Positions 62,699 through 64,000 of a stretch of 64,000 nucleotides of DNA are shown here, in pieces. The number at the start of each line of letters is the position of its first letter. The stretch's first letter is position 1. Under the pieces are notes generated by a model that was given only the letters and a program-made list of their open reading frames with translations, had not been told where the DNA came from and did not search any database. Origin of the DNA: Rutidosis leptorrhynchoides (Eukaryota; Streptophyta; Magnoliopsida; Asterales; Asteraceae); assembly GCF_046630445.1 (NCBI RefSeq), contig NC_092340.1, positions 38,626,501 through 38,690,500 of the forward strand, read 5' to 3'. A program made the translations under genes and the position numbers.

Positions 62699-64000
62699 TG
62701 AAACACCGGCCATTTTTTTTTACTACACAGCGGAAGACTTTATTAACAAACACAATATAAGTCACGTCATTACGTTTACGTTTACACAACGGTGTTACGT
62801 TATCACAAAACATTATTTATACAAAAGTCCACATCAGAGTTGGGTTGTCAAACATGTCTTCTGCAATAACACCCTTCCCGACTAGCAGTACCTAAACCTG
62901 CAAGGGGAGAATATGTGGGGGATTAGCGCACCGCTAAGTGAATGGAATCTATCTAACAGATATAGCTTAAGCCACACACAAGCTATATACTAACAACAGT
63001 ACTTGCTAACTACCAACTAGCATACAATAAGACAATACGAGGATCGGCGGCTTGTACGAGCACACGACTCCTAGCTGATCGGACTTGAGTCTACCGATAG
63101 TCCCTGCTACTCAATTCACAGTATAGTTATCCAGATGCAGGGGATGCATCATTCACACTATACTCAACAATCAGTAGCCTATGGACCCAACCTCCCCTAG
63201 GCACGGTTGACCTTATACGGACTCTAACCTCTCCTAGGCACGGTCTCGAGTCCCCAGTCTCCCTAGGCCCGACTGGTGCCATTCACACAGTGTACACATA
63301 ATTCACATACAACATCAGGCATACTATATTATTCTAACATGGCAATTTCTACACTATTCATGGTAAAAGAGTCAACCACAGTAGCATGATATGCTACTTA
63401 AACTCTATCCGGAGATAGACCCACTCACCAATTACTAGCAACTGCTCAGTTATTATTTCTGAGCTTCCTCCTTGTCCTTATAACCTGAGAACAACACAAA
63501 CAAAGTTAATATACATATCCAATAAATAATATAATCATTTCATACCATTAACTAGGTCATAACACCATATATTCATAATTTTATGAGTCTACATCATGAC
63601 TCCACTCAATAATGGCATACAGGTGCGTGCAAAACACGACATACACACTAAAACTCCTTTTCCGGCCCAAAAACAGTTTGATCTAGTTTCTTAAAAGTTT
63701 ACCATTGAAAATTATTCTTTATTACGATTCTAACGATAGTTTATTCATCAAAAACGGAGTTACGTTTTGAAAGCTACGTCCGTTTCAATTTCATAAAAGT
63801 ACTGTAGCAAATAGTGACACTGTAGCAACTCGGGGGTACTGTAGCAACTCGGTACTGTAGCAAATAGTGACACTATAGCAAATAGTGACACTGTAGCAGT
63901 TCGGGTACTGTAACAAAATACTGTAGCAAAATATTGTAGCAACTGGGTTTCGAAGCAGTTCGCTGTTTTTGCGATTTTTTCGCCCAAAACTCGATTTTTG
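62699..64000 (-). repeat. chromovirus LTR (5' in element orientation), cut by window end
   Basis: Matches 55869-57170 with about one percent difference by eye. The remaining part of this LTR and the second target duplication lie beyond the window. Confidence 0.92.

Larger units (their letters stand above)
55869..64000 (-). mobile_element. Ty3/Gypsy chromovirus (Tekay-like), runs off the window
   Basis: The element is on the minus strand. One LTR is 55869-57811; the other begins at 62699 and leaves the window at 64000. The base run CTTAG (55864-55868) is probably one copy of the target duplication. On the minus strand the primer site TTGGTATCAGAGCATGG (about 62680-62696) is the initiator-Met type, and a purine tract (AAGGGGGGTGGATT) lies inside the other LTR. 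The order gag, protease, reverse transcriptase, RNase H, integrase and chromodomain defines a chromovirus; LTR length suggests Tekay. The LTRs differ by about one percent by eye. The coding part looks nearly whole, with about two breaks. Confidence 0.92.

Overview
The window looks like nuclear DNA of a flowering plant. It has spliced genes with GT-AG introns, an organellar RNA-binding protein of the plant-only APO family, Ty1/Copia, Ty3/Gypsy-Athila and chromovirus LTR elements, plant L1 and RTE LINEs, tRNA-derived SINEs, MITEs and Helitrons carrying RPA-like genes. Base composition and element types fit a repeat-rich eudicot genome. Asteraceae is my guess from the style of the Gypsy LTRs, but the sequence does not prove it. 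Most of the window is transposable elements; I can support only two host gene families.

Left part (1-19.6 kb): an RTE-type LINE fragment broken by a 159-bp foldback; a decayed APO gene copy (0.9-2.5 kb); a MITE; then an unrecognised host gene of seven small exons (4684-13851). Its first intron holds a Copia element, and that element's 3' LTR holds a 2.6-kb Helitron with clean ends. Downstream lie a Mutator-like MITE with an internal GC-rich array, a SINE and a truncated LTR. A second, truncated copy of the same host gene follows (18376-19613), with a MITE in its intron. The two gene copies act as each other's empty site.

Middle part (19.6-49.65 kb): a minus-strand Helitron remnant with an RPA-like gene and a PIF1-type helicase, but no Rep domain visible. 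It is split three ways: a solo LTR (44405-47594), a 4.2-kb gag-only LTR element (21540-42907), and inside that a 17.2-kb Athila element (24275-41441). Target-site duplications mark each layer and give the order of insertion.

Right part (49.65-64 kb): a complete-looking two-coding-exon APO gene on the minus strand (50807-52150, best match by memory APO3), bracketed by two Tourist-like MITEs of one family in opposite orientation. Then come a SINE, an L1 LINE fragment, and a chromovirus (Tekay-like) Gypsy element on the minus strand that runs off the right edge.

The LTR pairs differ by only about 1-3% by eye, so the nesting looks recent (roughly within the last one or two million years if ordinary plant rates apply). 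The items I find most worth a second look are the unrecognised gene with its symmetric exon duplication and frame-switching 40-bp repeat, the CGACCGA motif array and novel C-terminal region of the gag-only element, hairpin arrays with compensating stem changes in LTRs, an intron flanked by 16-bp direct repeats in the Helitron helicase, and the inverted MITE pair around the APO gene.
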